A stretch of DNA of 64,000 nt from Candidatus Marimicrobium litorale (GCF_026262645.1 NZ_SHNO01000001.1:3632013-3696012), one strand, 5' to 3'. Numbered from the stretch's first letter, positions 29,814 through 38,893 are shown. The notes: generated by a model not told the origin, from the letters alone. Numbers and translations are program-made.

Positions 29814-30016
29814 AGTATAAGACGGATAAAAGGCCTATGTGGGAAATTTTTCTCCCAGTATCCCGTTGCTTTTCGTGCATTGAATCAGGCGATCGGCATC
29901 GAACGTGCTGAAAGCGATCTCGCATTGGTTCACTTGCAAATCTTTTGTGGTCGTTTCCAGGTTGTAGCTCACAGAAGTCCATGCCGACCCAGTGTTCAGT
30001 GGCGTCCGGGCTGATT
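29814..30016 (+). repeat. R1 repeat, copy a (203 bp, full length)
   Basis: Begins AGTATAAGACGGATAAAAGG, has a TGGGA/TCCCA hairpin, and ends GTTCAGTGGCGTCCGGGCTG. Near-identical copies at 31345, 54926 and 57162, all in the same direction. No coding potential that differs from chance. Confidence 0.85.
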
Positions 30017-30080
30017 GGGGCGGTTGCCTGATACGGGTAGCGAGATTGCTCAGGTCTCTGGTAGTTAACTTGTCAGAACC
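30017..30080 (+). repeat. IS6-type 3' end remnant
   Basis: GGGCGGTTGCCTGA (transposase end) to the right terminal repeat AGTTAACTTGTCAGAACC, abutting R1a on its left and the sulfotransferase-like gene on its right. Confidence 0.65.
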
Positions 30081-30082
30081 TT

Positions 30083-31165
30083 CTAAACTGCTAGGGTGCG
30101 AATGTTCTTTTCCAAAGCTTTGTGGATTTCATGCCACTCCTGTTCGTATCCTGACACTTTTGCAGCGGTCGAAATTTGAGGCGTAATCACTGAGAGCTTT
30201 TCAAATAGTACCTCGGGATCGCTAATGGGTGTGGCCTCATCCGGGTAGCGGTTATAATCGACCTGGAAAAGGACTCTGCCATCAAAAAATAAATCCGCCA
30301 AATATTGATTATCGTCAGAAAACTTTAGATCAAACTCAATGGCTTCCTGTTTAGCAGGCCACTTTCTGTCACCCGTCGGTAGTTTGGCTATAGTGTTCGT
30401 GATTTTCTGTTTTAGTTTTTTTGGATAATCTAACTGCTCTTTGTTTACCAGTTTATTTAGTAAAAGAAGTAGGTCTAAAGAACCTGCGTCAAACGATTGA
30501 TTTTCTCGCCGATCAAGGTTTGGAAAGTTTAAGGATTTTATTCCTACCAGGTCTGAAAAATCTTCAGTTACGTTCTCTATACCATTGGGACTATCATCTA
30601 GAATTCTTATCTTGATGTTCTCTTTGCCAAAGTTATCAATCCATTGCCTTAATGCGTTGCTGTAGTTATAAAAATGAGCGATATATTTTTCATTAAAAAA
30701 ATCATCTTCGTCTCTTTTTGCTTTTATCTGGGTGCTGTAGCGGCTTACACATAGTGTAGATTGTGGCTTTAGGTAAATGATTATCGTGAATTCGTTGAAG
30801 CATGTTTTCAGTAAATGTTTAAGTTCTGTTGCATTCGTTCTTCGTGCGCTGAGGTGCTCAGAAGAGAGAATACAGGTGTGGATATCCTTTTTTTGTAGAA
30901 TGAGCTTCCGGAAATAGGATCGAAAATTATTTTTCCAGGCTGTCTTTTCTGCATTTGGCAATCCGCCGATTGGGTGTTCCTTTATCCAATTTCCCTCACT
31001 ACTATAAATCGCTAAAGATAGATGTGATGGGCCAGTTGCAAATTTTTGATTGAACACGGGGTAGAGATAACCATGCCTCTTTAATGCTTCATGATTACTA
31101 CAAAAAAACCTTTGTATAGACGTGGATCCGGTTTTAGCGGTTCCAATATGTAGAATGCACTTCAT
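30083..31165 (-). CDS. Sulfotransferase-like protein (P-loop, PAPS-type)
   Basis: A 360-residue AT-rich gene. The N-terminus MKCILHIGTAKTGSTSIQRF is the 5'-phosphosulfate-binding loop typical of sulfotransferase-like proteins of surface-glycan loci. A later ILSSEHLSARR and TIIIYLKPQSTLCVSRYST segment fits the 3'-phosphate-binding strand and helix (arginine and serine). It would transfer sulfate to a sugar or peptide acceptor in the cytoplasm; the acceptor is unknown. The stop codon is 2 bp from an IS6-type right end, so the extreme C-terminus may have been altered. Base composition is far from that of its neighbours, suggesting transfer. Confidence 0.75.
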   Translation of the reverse strand: MKCILHIGTAKTGSTSIQRFFCSNHEALKRHGYLYPVFNQKFATGPSHLSLAIYSSEGNWIKEHPIGGLPNAEKTAWKNNFRSYFRKLILQKKDIHTCILSSEHLSARRTNATELKHLLKTCFNEFTIIIYLKPQSTLCVSRYSTQIKAKRDEDDFFNEKYIAHFYNYSNALRQWIDNFGKENIKIRILDDSPNGIENVTEDFSDLVGIKSLNFPNLDRRENQSFDAGSLDLLLLLNKLVNKEQLDYPKKLKQKITNTIAKLPTGDRKWPAKQEAIEFDLKFSDDNQYLADLFFDGRVLFQVDYNRYPDEATPISDPEVLFEKLSVITPQISTAAKVSGYEQEWHEIHKALEKNIRTLAV

Positions 31166-31279
31166 TTACAGAAACTGGTTCTAGTTGATTAGGCAGTTAC
31201 TTACTTTAGCAGGTACTGACGAGATAAGGGATTGAAATTGCCATACTCAGCCAATGAGCAGTCGCTGTTCTTGGCGAGG

Positions 31280-31344
31280 GGTACTGACAAGTCAACGGGC
31301 CGAAATTGGTAGACTTGGCTCATGAATACATACAAGGGTACCGA
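31280..31344 (+). repeat. IS6-type 5' end remnant
   Basis: GGTACTGACAAGTCAACGGG, then CCGAAATTGGTAGA and ATGAATACATACAAG (the transposase start). It is interrupted by R1b at 31345. Bases 31166-31279 show nothing else. Confidence 0.75.
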
Positions 31345-31508
31345 AGTATAAGACGGATAAAAGGCCTATGTGGGAAATTTTTCTCCCAGTATCCCGTTGC
31401 TTTTCGTGCATTGAATCAGGCGATCGGCATCGAACGTGCTGAAAGCGATCTCGCATTGGTTCACTTGCAAATCTTTTGTGGTCGTTTCCAGGTTGTAGCT
31501 CACAGAAG
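31345..31508 (+). repeat. R1 repeat, copy b (3' end removed)
   Basis: Identical in kind to R1a for 164 bp, then cut exactly where the IS6-type element at 31509 begins. It is itself placed inside the transposase start of the older remnant at 31280, giving a relative insertion order. Confidence 0.85.
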
Positions 31509-32282
31509 GGTACTGACAAGTTAACCCGGCCAAATTGCTAGAATTGGCGGATGAATACCTAAAAACGTCATAATTTCCACCAGATATCATCGCCTACGCC
31601 GTCTGGCTCTACTATCGCTTCAACCTTAGTCACCGGGATATTGAAGATCTTCTCGCAGAGCGAGGCATCATTGTCACTCGGGAATCGATCCGCCTTTGGT
31701 GCATCAAGTTTGGCGCCATATACACTCGGAGATTGAAGCGGAAGCATCGGGGATACGGTGACACTTTCTTCATCGATAAAGGTTTCGTGAAGATCAACGG
31801 CAAACAGCGCTATCTGTGGCGGGCCTTAGACCAGGATGGCGAAGTAGTGGATGTATACCTGCAGGCTAAACGGAATGGAGCTGCTGCCAAGCGCTTCTTC
31901 AGGCGGTTGTTACGTAGTCATGGCGGCGAACCCAGGAGGATTGTGACTGACAAGTTGCGGAGCTATGGGGTCTCTCACCGGGAACTGATGTCTGAGACAA
32001 TACACAGTACTAGTCAGTATGAGAACAATCGGGCAGAGCAATCCCATGAGGCGACCAGGGTGAGGGAGCGTGGAATGCGTCGCTTTAAATCGATGAGGCA
32101 GGCCCAGAGGTTCGTTACTGCACATGCCGCTGTTCAGAATCTATTCAATCTAGGAAGGCACTTGGTCAGAGCTCAGCACTACCGGAATCTGAGGGTAAGT
32201 GCGTTCAATGAATGGAGTAGGGCGGTTGCTTGAGATTGGTTGGCTGATTCCTTTAACTCCGGGGAGTTAACTTGTCAGAACC
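31509..32282 (+). mobile_element. IS6-type insertion sequence, 774 bp, with both ends
   Basis: Left end GGTACTGACAAGTTAAC, right end GAGTTAACTTGTCAGAACC, one transposase gene between them. It truncates R1b on the left; the NCS2 permease stop lies 20 bp from the right end. I found no 8-bp target duplication. The transposase is damaged only near its start (next entry). Confidence 0.88.
31553..32233 (+). pseudogene. IS6-family DDE transposase, disrupted at the start
   Basis: The body (from about 31600) reads like a complete IS6-family transposase: YAVWLYYRFNLSHRDIEDLL, then a helix-turn-helix region, FFIDKGFVKINGKQRYLWRA with the first catalytic Asp, IVTDKLRSYG with the second, and NNRAEQSHEATRVRERGMRR with the Glu. 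Compared with the start at 38759 (MNTYKRHRFRPDIIS), the fourth codon TAC is TAA and one base is lost soon after, so the normal start is out of frame. A TTG at 31733 could give a shorter product lacking the N-terminal DNA-binding part. Probably inactive. Confidence 0.85.
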
Positions 32283-32302
32283 CCATTTTTGAATAAAACC
32301 TT

Positions 32303-33628
32303 TCACAACTGCCTTTTTTGGCCAAAGCTTAATAATTGATTTAGCACGATGGCAAGCACGCCCGTAAAACTAAGCGCAGAACTAAAAATTGGCCTCAACC
32401 AAGTAGGCATCAGCGCATACAGTTCTGGCATTGCCTGTAAACTCAAACCAAAAGTCAATGAAACGCCAACCACAAACACACAAATTGCGTCTGGCTTCGA
32501 ATCAATAATAATTTGTATGCCTGCCATAATCATAAAGCTCACGACAAAAATTAAGATCGCGCCCATGACAGGCATTGGCATAATTGCCAATATGCCACTC
32601 AATTTTGGCGAGAACCCCAACAGAATAAACAGCAAGCCAGCAACAAATCCGATAATACGACTTGTAGCACCAGAAGCCTTACTTAGGGAAACATTACTGG
32701 CAGAGGTGTCTGTCGCCATGCCACCCAATAAACCAGCTGCAGTGATAGAGCATGCATCCGCCATCAAACCGCCACCCATACGCTTGACATTGGGCCGCTG
32801 CCAATTTTTATCATTGATGCTTTCAGCCATAGCCAAATTTCCATAGGTCTTTAGGGCTCCGCAAATGGAAACGATAATAAATGCTGGCAGTAGAGACCAA
32901 CTAAAGGAAATATCCATCATGGAGCCAAAAGAAGGCAAGCCAAACCAAGCGGCCTCCTTTACTTGATCAAAAGCATCGATGGATGTTGCGCCGGTTATAA
33001 ACGACAATACATAACCGAAAGGCAAACCTAGCAACACACTATAGAGTTTTAATTTACCTCCTTTTATCACATTGGCTCCAATCATCACCAACAAGGTCAA
33101 GACAGCAATGGACAGATTGAGTGTATCGATATATTCATTACTGTAATTAACACCAAAAAATTTTGATACACCGAGAGGTATGATGCTAATAGCAACCATT
33201 AACACCACAACACCTGTTATTTCTGGTGGAAATAGAAAAGCCAATCGGTGAAAAAACCGAGCTAATAGCATTTCCACGAATCCTGCTGCTATAGTCATCC
33301 CTCGCATCAAAGGCAACCCACCTAACCAAGCGGCCTCCATAGATACGGCAAAGAAATTAGGACCACAAAGGTTGGGACACAATAAGCCCGACCCAATACC
33401 AGGACCTCGTGTAGCCTGAATAATAGTTCCTAATCCAGCGGCTACCATCGTCATCGCAACAACTATTCTCACATCATCCATTGTGCCGCCTATCTCTAGC
33501 ACTAATACAACAGGCAGTACTAAAGTACTCGACATTAGAAAGATATGTTGAATCGAAAGTAAGAAAAGAATCGGTGTCGGGGGCTTATCATCTAAGCCAT
33601 AAAGAAGTTCATCAGGTCTATTGGCCAA
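32303..33628 (-). CDS. NCS2-family nucleobase (xanthine/uracil-type) permease
   Basis: A 441-residue inner-membrane transporter with about 12-14 hydrophobic segments. Family features are the N-terminal YGLDDKPP..ILFLLSIQHIFLM motif, GPGIGSGLLCPNLCGPNFFA, and the central GLLGGMATDTSASNVSLSKA, in the position of the conserved (Q/E/P)NxGxxxxT-type signature. It imports a purine, pyrimidine or related compound with protons or sodium. A GGAG site supports the ATG at 33628. It begins 12 bp after the cache-protein gene, so the two form an operon. The 3' end lies 20 bp from an IS6-type element. AT-rich. Confidence 0.88.
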   Translation of the reverse strand: MANRPDELLYGLDDKPPTPILFLLSIQHIFLMSSTLVLPVVLVLEIGGTMDDVRIVVAMTMVAAGLGTIIQATRGPGIGSGLLCPNLCGPNFFAVSMEAAWLGGLPLMRGMTIAAGFVEMLLARFFHRLAFLFPPEITGVVVLMVAISIIPLGVSKFFGVNYSNEYIDTLNLSIAVLTLLVMIGANVIKGGKLKLYSVLLGLPFGYVLSFITGATSIDAFDQVKEAAWFGLPSFGSMMDISFSWSLLPAFIIVSICGALKTYGNLAMAESINDKNWQRPNVKRMGGGLMADACSITAAGLLGGMATDTSASNVSLSKASGATSRIIGFVAGLLFILLGFSPKLSGILAIMPMPVMGAILIFVVSFMIMAGIQIIIDSKPDAICVFVVGVSLTFGLSLQAMPELYALMPTWLRPIFSSALSFTGVLAIVLNQLLSFGQKRQL

Positions 33629-33640
33629 TATAAACTCCTA

Positions 33641-34585
33641 TTACATCCAGATCGGGGTTGCTAGAAAGTAGTCTGAGCCAACAATTAAGGTTTGATCCCC
33701 CACTTTAACTTTTTTGGCATAAATAGACTTACGAGTCATTTCAAATACGCCCGGATTTCGCCAAAGATACTGCAAACGTGCCTGATCCTTATGTTCCAGT
33801 TCTTTTAATAGTTTTTTGACCGGAAATTTCCCAATAGCATCTTGAAAAGGTAAAACACTACGTCCTTCCAAGGTAGGATAAGCCGGATCAAATATTGTAC
33901 GGCCCTGCAAGTCAACTACAAACACATATGCATCGAGGAAAGAATATGGGGTTGCGCTGCTACGAAACTGTTTAAAAGCATAATTTTTTCCCTTCGCTTC
34001 CAAAAGCTCTGCTGCCATTTGAACACGATGCTCAACCACTGAACGCTCCGTCTTTAAGTTGTATGCCCCACTACCAACAAAATAAACCTTTCCATCTGGC
34101 CCGGCCACTTTACGTATATAGGCGCCTTTCCAATGGGGAAGCAACTCATCTTTGTCAGGCCATTTATAAAAAACCCAATCGCTTGCCTTCCCTGAAGATT
34201 GCTCTCCCACATTCGTTATTAGCTCGACAACAGGCTTACCATTTATATCACGAAAATCTTTCATATCTTTTCCCACCAGATCAGGCTGCACAGGATGAAA
34301 AAGACAAATACTTTCAGGACTGTAAACAAAGAGATAATACTGCCCATAATACCAACGAGAACCTTCTTTAGAAAAATCTTCGAAGGCCGCCTCACCCATC
34401 GTTGACAATAATTCAGCAGCAGCATTAACCAATTTTACAAGGCGCTGTGTATCACTATATTGATATACAATTTCTTCATGAAATTCTTCTGCAATGCTTT
34501 CAACATCTAGCATCATGGCGGATATAAGCACTAGCCAAAAAGTCTTGAGGAATACTGTTTTTGGGAGGGAAAGACCTAGAAACAT
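33641..34585 (-). CDS. Exported double cache-domain protein
   Basis: A 314-residue protein with an N-terminal hydrophobic signal (FLKTFWLVLISAMML). Two similar sensor-type units follow: residues about 60-170 (GSRWYYGQYYLFVYSPES, HPVQPDLVGKDMKDFRDING) and 205-310 (SFLDAYVFVVDLQGRTIFDP, PTLEGRSVLPFQDAIGKFPV). These match single-cache (sCache_2) architecture with small-molecule binding pockets. There is no methyl-accepting, kinase or cyclase domain, so it is a free periplasmic binding or sensing protein. Directly upstream of the NCS2 permease and probably functionally coupled to it. Confidence 0.8.
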   Translation of the reverse strand: MFLGLSLPKTVFLKTFWLVLISAMMLDVESIAEEFHEEIVYQYSDTQRLVKLVNAAAELLSTMGEAAFEDFSKEGSRWYYGQYYLFVYSPESICLFHPVQPDLVGKDMKDFRDINGKPVVELITNVGEQSSGKASDWVFYKWPDKDELLPHWKGAYIRKVAGPDGKVYFVGSGAYNLKTERSVVEHRVQMAAELLEAKGKNYAFKQFRSSATPYSFLDAYVFVVDLQGRTIFDPAYPTLEGRSVLPFQDAIGKFPVKKLLKELEHKDQARLQYLWRNPGVFEMTRKSIYAKKVKVGDQTLIVGSDYFLATPIWM

Positions 34586-34617
34586 CGTACCGCAGCCCCA
34601 AGAAGATTTTGAGTAAA

Positions 34618-34703
34618 GGTATAAGCAAGATAAACGCTACTTTCGAAACTAATGTAGTACAAACAACGGACTGCAGGCAACCACCTATTGCGGTCCAGGC
34701 TAT
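34618..34703 (+). repeat. R2 repeat, copy b
   Basis: GGTATAAGCAAGATAAACGC head, then the shared TACAAACAACGGACTGCAGG region. It forms the start of the 488-bp segment duplicated at 27860. Confidence 0.8.
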
Positions 34704-34769
34704 GTCGATACCGCAGCAACATCAACGATAGTCGCGCGCGGCGGGCACCGCGCACAGTGATTGAGTTGA

Positions 34770-35879
34770 TCAGTTGCCCACCAGTTGGGGCGAAGGAACT
34801 TCCCAGCTGCCATCAAAGTACTCGGCCTGTGGCGAGTAAATGCGGAACGTCGCGTTCCAGCCCTCGTAGATCTCGAGGTAGTTCTCCTGATCGGGTGAGC
34901 CACCAAAGCGCACAATCGTCTCTCCCTCGTCGTTCTCAGTAGCAAAAGTGCTGTTCAGACTAAAGTGCTCGCCTTGGGGGTAGCCGTCTTTGTCGTACAC
35001 CGTAATCGACCAGAACGCGTTATTGGCCATGGGCACATCCTTCACCGTAAGGGTTTGGGGGTCGCTCGGTTCGTTATCGATAAACAGGTAGATCGCGCCT
35101 TCCTTGGTCAGGCCACCCCAGCCGACGGCGGGGCCAAAGTTGTGCATATCGTGAGTGATCTCGCCGCGAGCGCTGGCCATCTCTTCCGAGGGCACTTTAT
35201 CGCGCACCGCGCGGGTCTGGTAGGCTTTGCGCATGGTCAGGATTTCGTCCATATCCCAGGCGTCGCTGGCGACGTAGCTCCCCGGTGCGTCTTGTTCCAC
35301 CTGGATCTGATCCTGCAGCTCATGCACGGCTTTCAAGTCTTCCTCATCACCCATGGCCACCTGAGTGCGAAAGATCACAATCGCGTACTGCCCGCCCACG
35401 TTCTCCTGAGTGAGTTCATAGGTGCCGGGCTGCTGAAAAATAAACGGAATGTAGTGCTCTTCGTCCAATACCTCGGCGCTTTGATAGCGGCCGTTGGTCT
35501 CGGGCAGGGTGATGATCGCCGGCGTGGTGAGGTCCAGAATCAAAAACGAATAGATGGTGTCAAAGTTGATGCGCAAAATGGTGCGATCAGTGGGGTCGGG
35601 AGTATTGCGCAGGTGCATGAGTTGGCCCACGCCGCCGCCGCAGGTGGCAGCGGCGATCTTGCGCACGTAGTCGGCAAAAATGACCTGGCTCTCGGCCAGC
35701 GAGTAGTTCTGCTCATCCACTCTGGTAATGGGGCTTTCTTTAACCGAGAGCGCTGGGGCAGGACATTGGTCGTCAGCCAGTGTGATCTGCTGAGCGACCA
35801 TAAGCGCGCCCCCTAGAGCCAGTATTGTGCCGGAGCGAATGCAGCGTTGTAGAAGAGTGTTACGGATGAGTACGGACAT
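34770..35879 (-). CDS. Exported DUF1254/DUF1214 protein
   Basis: A 369-residue protein with a perfect AAGGAG site. The signal peptide ends near residue 35 (QQITLADD). DUF1254 covers about 60-190 (NFDTIYSFLILDLTTPAIIT, LPETNGRYQSAEVLDEEHYI) and DUF1214 about 260-365 (EGAIYLFIDNEPSDPQTLTV, NAFWSITVYDKDGYPQGEHF, ENYLEIYEGWNATFRIYSPQ). The biochemical role of this family is not established. R2 repeats flank it on both sides in the same orientation (34618, 35950). The last 110 codons are duplicated at 28014. Confidence 0.85.
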   Translation of the reverse strand: MSVLIRNTLLQRCIRSGTILALGGALMVAQQITLADDQCPAPALSVKESPITRVDEQNYSLAESQVIFADYVRKIAAATCGGGVGQLMHLRNTPDPTDRTILRINFDTIYSFLILDLTTPAIITLPETNGRYQSAEVLDEEHYIPFIFQQPGTYELTQENVGGQYAIVIFRTQVAMGDEEDLKAVHELQDQIQVEQDAPGSYVASDAWDMDEILTMRKAYQTRAVRDKVPSEEMASARGEITHDMHNFGPAVGWGGLTKEGAIYLFIDNEPSDPQTLTVKDVPMANNAFWSITVYDKDGYPQGEHFSLNSTFATENDEGETIVRFGGSPDQENYLEIYEGWNATFRIYSPQAEYFDGSWEVPSPQLVGN

Positions 35880-35949
35880 TCAAATCTCCTTGGCCCATAG
35901 TGGACGCTGTATACTCTGGGAAACTAATACAATTGCAGTGTGGTGTCTA

Positions 35950-36034
35950 AGTATAAGCGGGGTAAACGCTACCCTTGCTACTAATCTATTACAAACAACG
36001 GACTGCAGACAACCACCTATTGCGGTCCAAGCTA
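35950..36034 (+). repeat. R2 repeat, copy c
   Basis: AGTATAAGCGGGGTAAACGC head. Lies 70 bp upstream of the DUF1254 gene start, so it may carry its promoter. Bases 36035-36257 show no gene. Confidence 0.75.
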
Positions 36035-36257
36035 TTAACTAGTGTTATCAATGAACCCAATGGATATAAAACACGTCATTAACGTCGTGTCTTTTGCTAG
36101 AGAATATCTTCTAAACGATATACGGCCCTGCCAGCCTCTTCCTTGAGCAGCATAATTCGTCACATTCCCTGTAATTTTTAGTAGTCGAAGAGACGTGCTT
36201 GAGACGGAGCCCGAGGTTCCGGTAGCTGATTTGCTGAGGCTGGAGCCGGCAATTTGG

Positions 36258-36417
36258 GGTACTGACAAGTTAACTTAGATTCGCTCCAAATGTGGAAACC
36301 ACAAACCAAAATCTCAGGAAGTTACAGCCCAATGTGGGGGCCGATGACATATTTCTGGTCAGTCTAGGCTCGATTGTGTAGCGCTAGCCCGTGACCTCGA
36401 GTTAACTTGTCAGTGCC
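36258..36417 (+). mobile_element. 160-bp element B
   Basis: Starts GGTACTGACAAGTTAACTTA and ends GTTAACTTGTCAGTGCC. Its right end is only 31 bp before the start codon of the FAD oxidoreductase, so transcription of that operon must start inside or through the element. Confidence 0.88.
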
Positions 36418-36448
36418 GATAAGAGATATCACTCAAAGGGAATTTTCT

Positions 36449-37672
36449 ATGACACAACGCCATGTTGCGATTCTCGGGGCTGGTGCCACCGGCTGTTGCG
36501 CAGCACTGGAAGTTGCCGCCCGCGGTCACAGGGTCACACTGTACGAACGACAGGAACAGCCAGTGCGAGAGGCCAGCTATGCCAACGAGGGCAAGATTCA
36601 TCTAGGCTATATCTACGCCAAGGATACCAGCCATCGAACAGCTCGTACCATGATCGACGGTTCGTTGGTGTTCGAGAGCTACCTGCAACGCTGGCTCGAT
36701 TATCGCGCCGAAGACAGCCTGTCGACCCCCTTCTATTACGGCATTCACAGGGGGTCACTACAAAATGTCGATCAATTACTGGCCCATTACCAGTTATGCA
36801 CCGACTACTGTAACGAACGATCGCGTGCACTCGGGCTAAACTACCTGGGCCAGGGGGGCACTTATCACCGCCGAGTCGCCGAGCGTAATTTCCCCAAAGA
36901 CATAAACCCCGAGTATATTCCGCACCTTATCGAGACCGGTGAGTACGCGGTGGACCCCAGGGTGGTGGCGGAAAAATTGCGGGCGGCTATCGAAGAACAC
37001 CCGCGCATTGATTTTCGCTCGGATCATGAAGTGTTGGCTGTCGAGGCTCGGCGGCAAGGCGACTTCAGGATTGAATTGAAGCACGCCGGTGCCGTGACCG
37101 ACGAGTGGTTTAAACAGGTGGTCAATACAACCTGGTATCGACGCCTGCCGCTGGACCGCCCACTGGGCATCACCCCACCAGCAAAATGGTCACACCGCTA
37201 CAAGTTTGCAAATCGCATCACTATTCCCCTTGCAGCGGCAGATCTGCCGTCACTCACCTGCGTACAGGGCCCTTTCGGTGACCTGGTCAATTTCGGTGAC
37301 CGCGGCTTTTTTCTGTCCTGGTATCCCACTGGCCGCACCGGTATGTCTACCGAAGAGACGCCCCCGGAGTGGGACCGAGACTATAGTGATGAGCAACGCC
37401 GGGAAGTTTTCCAGCGCAGCTATGACGCTTGGGCGCTGCGCTGCCCGGCGCTGGACAAACTGGACTTCGGTAGGTCAGATATCGACCCGGTGGGCGGCGT
37501 GATCTATGCCTTGGGGACTACTGATGTGGACGAGCAGAGCAGTAAGCTACATGACCGCTTCGAAATTGGCATCCAGAGCCAGGGCCATTATCACAGTGTC
37601 GATACGGGCAAGTACACCCTGGCGCCGCACTGGGGCGTTGCCATCGCCGACAGGGTCGAGGGGCTGGCATGA
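36449..37672 (+). CDS. FAD-dependent oxidoreductase (DAO family)
   Basis: About 407 residues from the ATG at 36449 (MTQRHVAILGAGATGCCAAL), which follows AAAGGGA and puts the FAD-binding GAGATG loop at residues 10-15 as usual. Conserved features include TLYERQ (acidic end of strand 2, binding ribose), ANEGKIHLGYIY, and a C-terminal HYHSVDTGKYTLAPHWG. An amine or sugar-linked substrate is possible but not evident. The stop overlaps the start of the next gene (ATGA), so it is co-translated with a glycosyltransferase. The pairing suggests glycan or nucleotide-sugar-like metabolism (inference). Confidence 0.82.
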   Translation: MTQRHVAILGAGATGCCAALEVAARGHRVTLYERQEQPVREASYANEGKIHLGYIYAKDTSHRTARTMIDGSLVFESYLQRWLDYRAEDSLSTPFYYGIHRGSLQNVDQLLAHYQLCTDYCNERSRALGLNYLGQGGTYHRRVAERNFPKDINPEYIPHLIETGEYAVDPRVVAEKLRAAIEEHPRIDFRSDHEVLAVEARRQGDFRIELKHAGAVTDEWFKQVVNTTWYRRLPLDRPLGITPPAKWSHRYKFANRITIPLAAADLPSLTCVQGPFGDLVNFGDRGFFLSWYPTGRTGMSTEETPPEWDRDYSDEQRREVFQRSYDAWALRCPALDKLDFGRSDIDPVGGVIYALGTTDVDEQSSKLHDRFEIGIQSQGHYHSVDTGKYTLAPHWGVAIADRVEGLA

Positions 37673-38598
37673 TGGAGCAGCCGCTGGTGTCGATCATCCT
37701 GGCCACCTATAACTGCAGCCATATCCTCAGATACGCCATCGACAGCGTCCGCGGCAATGCCTTTCAGGACTGGGAGTTAGTCATTGTCGGCGATCACTGC
37801 ACCGACGATTCCGCTGAGTGCGTAGCAGCCTACAACGATCCGCGCCTGCAGTTTTACAATCTCGCACAAAACAGCGGCCAGCAAGCTACCCCCAACAATT
37901 TTGGACTTACCAAGGTGCGCGGTGACTACTTGGCTTACCTAAACCATGATGATCTGTACATGCCCTGGCACCTGGAAAGGATGCTGGCTTCGTCACAGGC
38001 GCACCCCGACAGTATTATCCTGACGGGCCTCGTCAATATCGTGGTGAATGATGGGGAAGAAACCGGTGATAATCTAACCTATCGGGAAGGCGGCGCCACT
38101 GCGCGCAGACCGCACTTTACACCCAGTCGCTGGCACGTAGCCTCGGGCTGGTTCATGCCCACGGCCCTGGCTCGCCGCGCGGGCCCGTGGCAGATGGAGT
38201 GTGAAACAGTGGTGACGCCTTCCCAGGACTGGCTGTTCCGGGCCTGGCGCTCGGGCATCCCCGTACACTGTGAAACCGACGTATCAATCATCACAATCGC
38301 CACTGGCAAGCGCGCCAATTTCTATCGCAAGCGCCGCGACGCTGAGCACCGCTACGTCTACGAGCAGTTTGTCATATCCTCGAGGCGGCACCAGGAACTA
38401 CTCGATCGGGCCCGACAGAAATCCGTCGACGAAGAGCAGTACTGGCGTCGACGACTGCGCCGGCTCTATGAGCACATCGTGGGCAGAGCACTTAGTGCTT
38501 TGGGCATACATCCGAACACACTTGAGTTGCGACTCCGTTATGGGGGCCCAGGCGCTATGATTCGCCAATGGCAACGGCGCACCGGGAATAGCGTCTAG
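37669..38598 (+). CDS. Family 2 glycosyltransferase
   Basis: A 309-residue GT-A enzyme. Hallmarks are VSIILATYNCSHILRYAIDS (strand and first helix), QDWELVIVGDHCTDDSAE, and the metal-binding acidic motif in GDYLAYLNHDDLYMPWHLER. The C-terminal 80 residues are basic and may touch lipid or acceptor. It overlaps the upstream oxidoreductase gene by 4 bp. The donor and acceptor are unknown; surface polysaccharide synthesis is likely. Confidence 0.88.
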   Translation: MMEQPLVSIILATYNCSHILRYAIDSVRGNAFQDWELVIVGDHCTDDSAECVAAYNDPRLQFYNLAQNSGQQATPNNFGLTKVRGDYLAYLNHDDLYMPWHLERMLASSQAHPDSIILTGLVNIVVNDGEETGDNLTYREGGATARRPHFTPSRWHVASGWFMPTALARRAGPWQMECETVVTPSQDWLFRAWRSGIPVHCETDVSIITIATGKRANFYRKRRDAEHRYVYEQFVISSRRHQELLDRARQKSVDEEQYWRRRLRRLYEHIVGRALSALGIHPNTLELRLRYGGPGAMIRQWQRRTGNSV

Positions 38599-38611
38599 CA
38601 CCCCTTGAACA

Positions 38612-38716
38612 GGTATTGCCAAGTTAACGTGCCGAAATTGGTAAAATCGCCCCGTGAATAGAATAACTATAAACGACACCGATTCCGGCTAGGCGCCCCT
38701 CACCTGATATTATTTG
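38612..38716 (+). repeat. IS6-type 5' end remnant with extra LGAP segment
   Basis: GGTATTGCCAAGTTAACGTG followed by a transposase start with GATTCCGGCTAGGCGCCCCT, the insertion-bearing variant. It is cut off by the next 5' end at 38717. Confidence 0.7.
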
Positions 38717-38893
38717 GGTACTGCCAAGTTAACGAGCCGATATTGATAGAATCGCCAGATGAATACCTACAAACGGCACAGATTCCGACCCGATATCATC
38801 AGCTACGCAGTTTGGCTCTACTGTCGTTTAAACCTAAGCCACCGAGACATCGAAGATCTACGCTCTGAACGAGGCATCACTGTCAGCCCCCCC
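38717..38893 (+). repeat. IS6-type 5' fragment with intact transposase start
   Basis: GGTACTGCCAAGTTAACGAG, then a frame from 38759 reading MNTYKRHRFRPDIISYAVWL and on through LSHRDIEDLRSERGITVS before homology stops at a C-run. This is the only undamaged transposase start in the window. Confidence 0.8.

Noticed and set aside
34965..35816. Plus-strand 283-codon frame opposite the DUF1254 gene
   Set aside because: Shadow of a well-supported gene with a perfect ribosome site.
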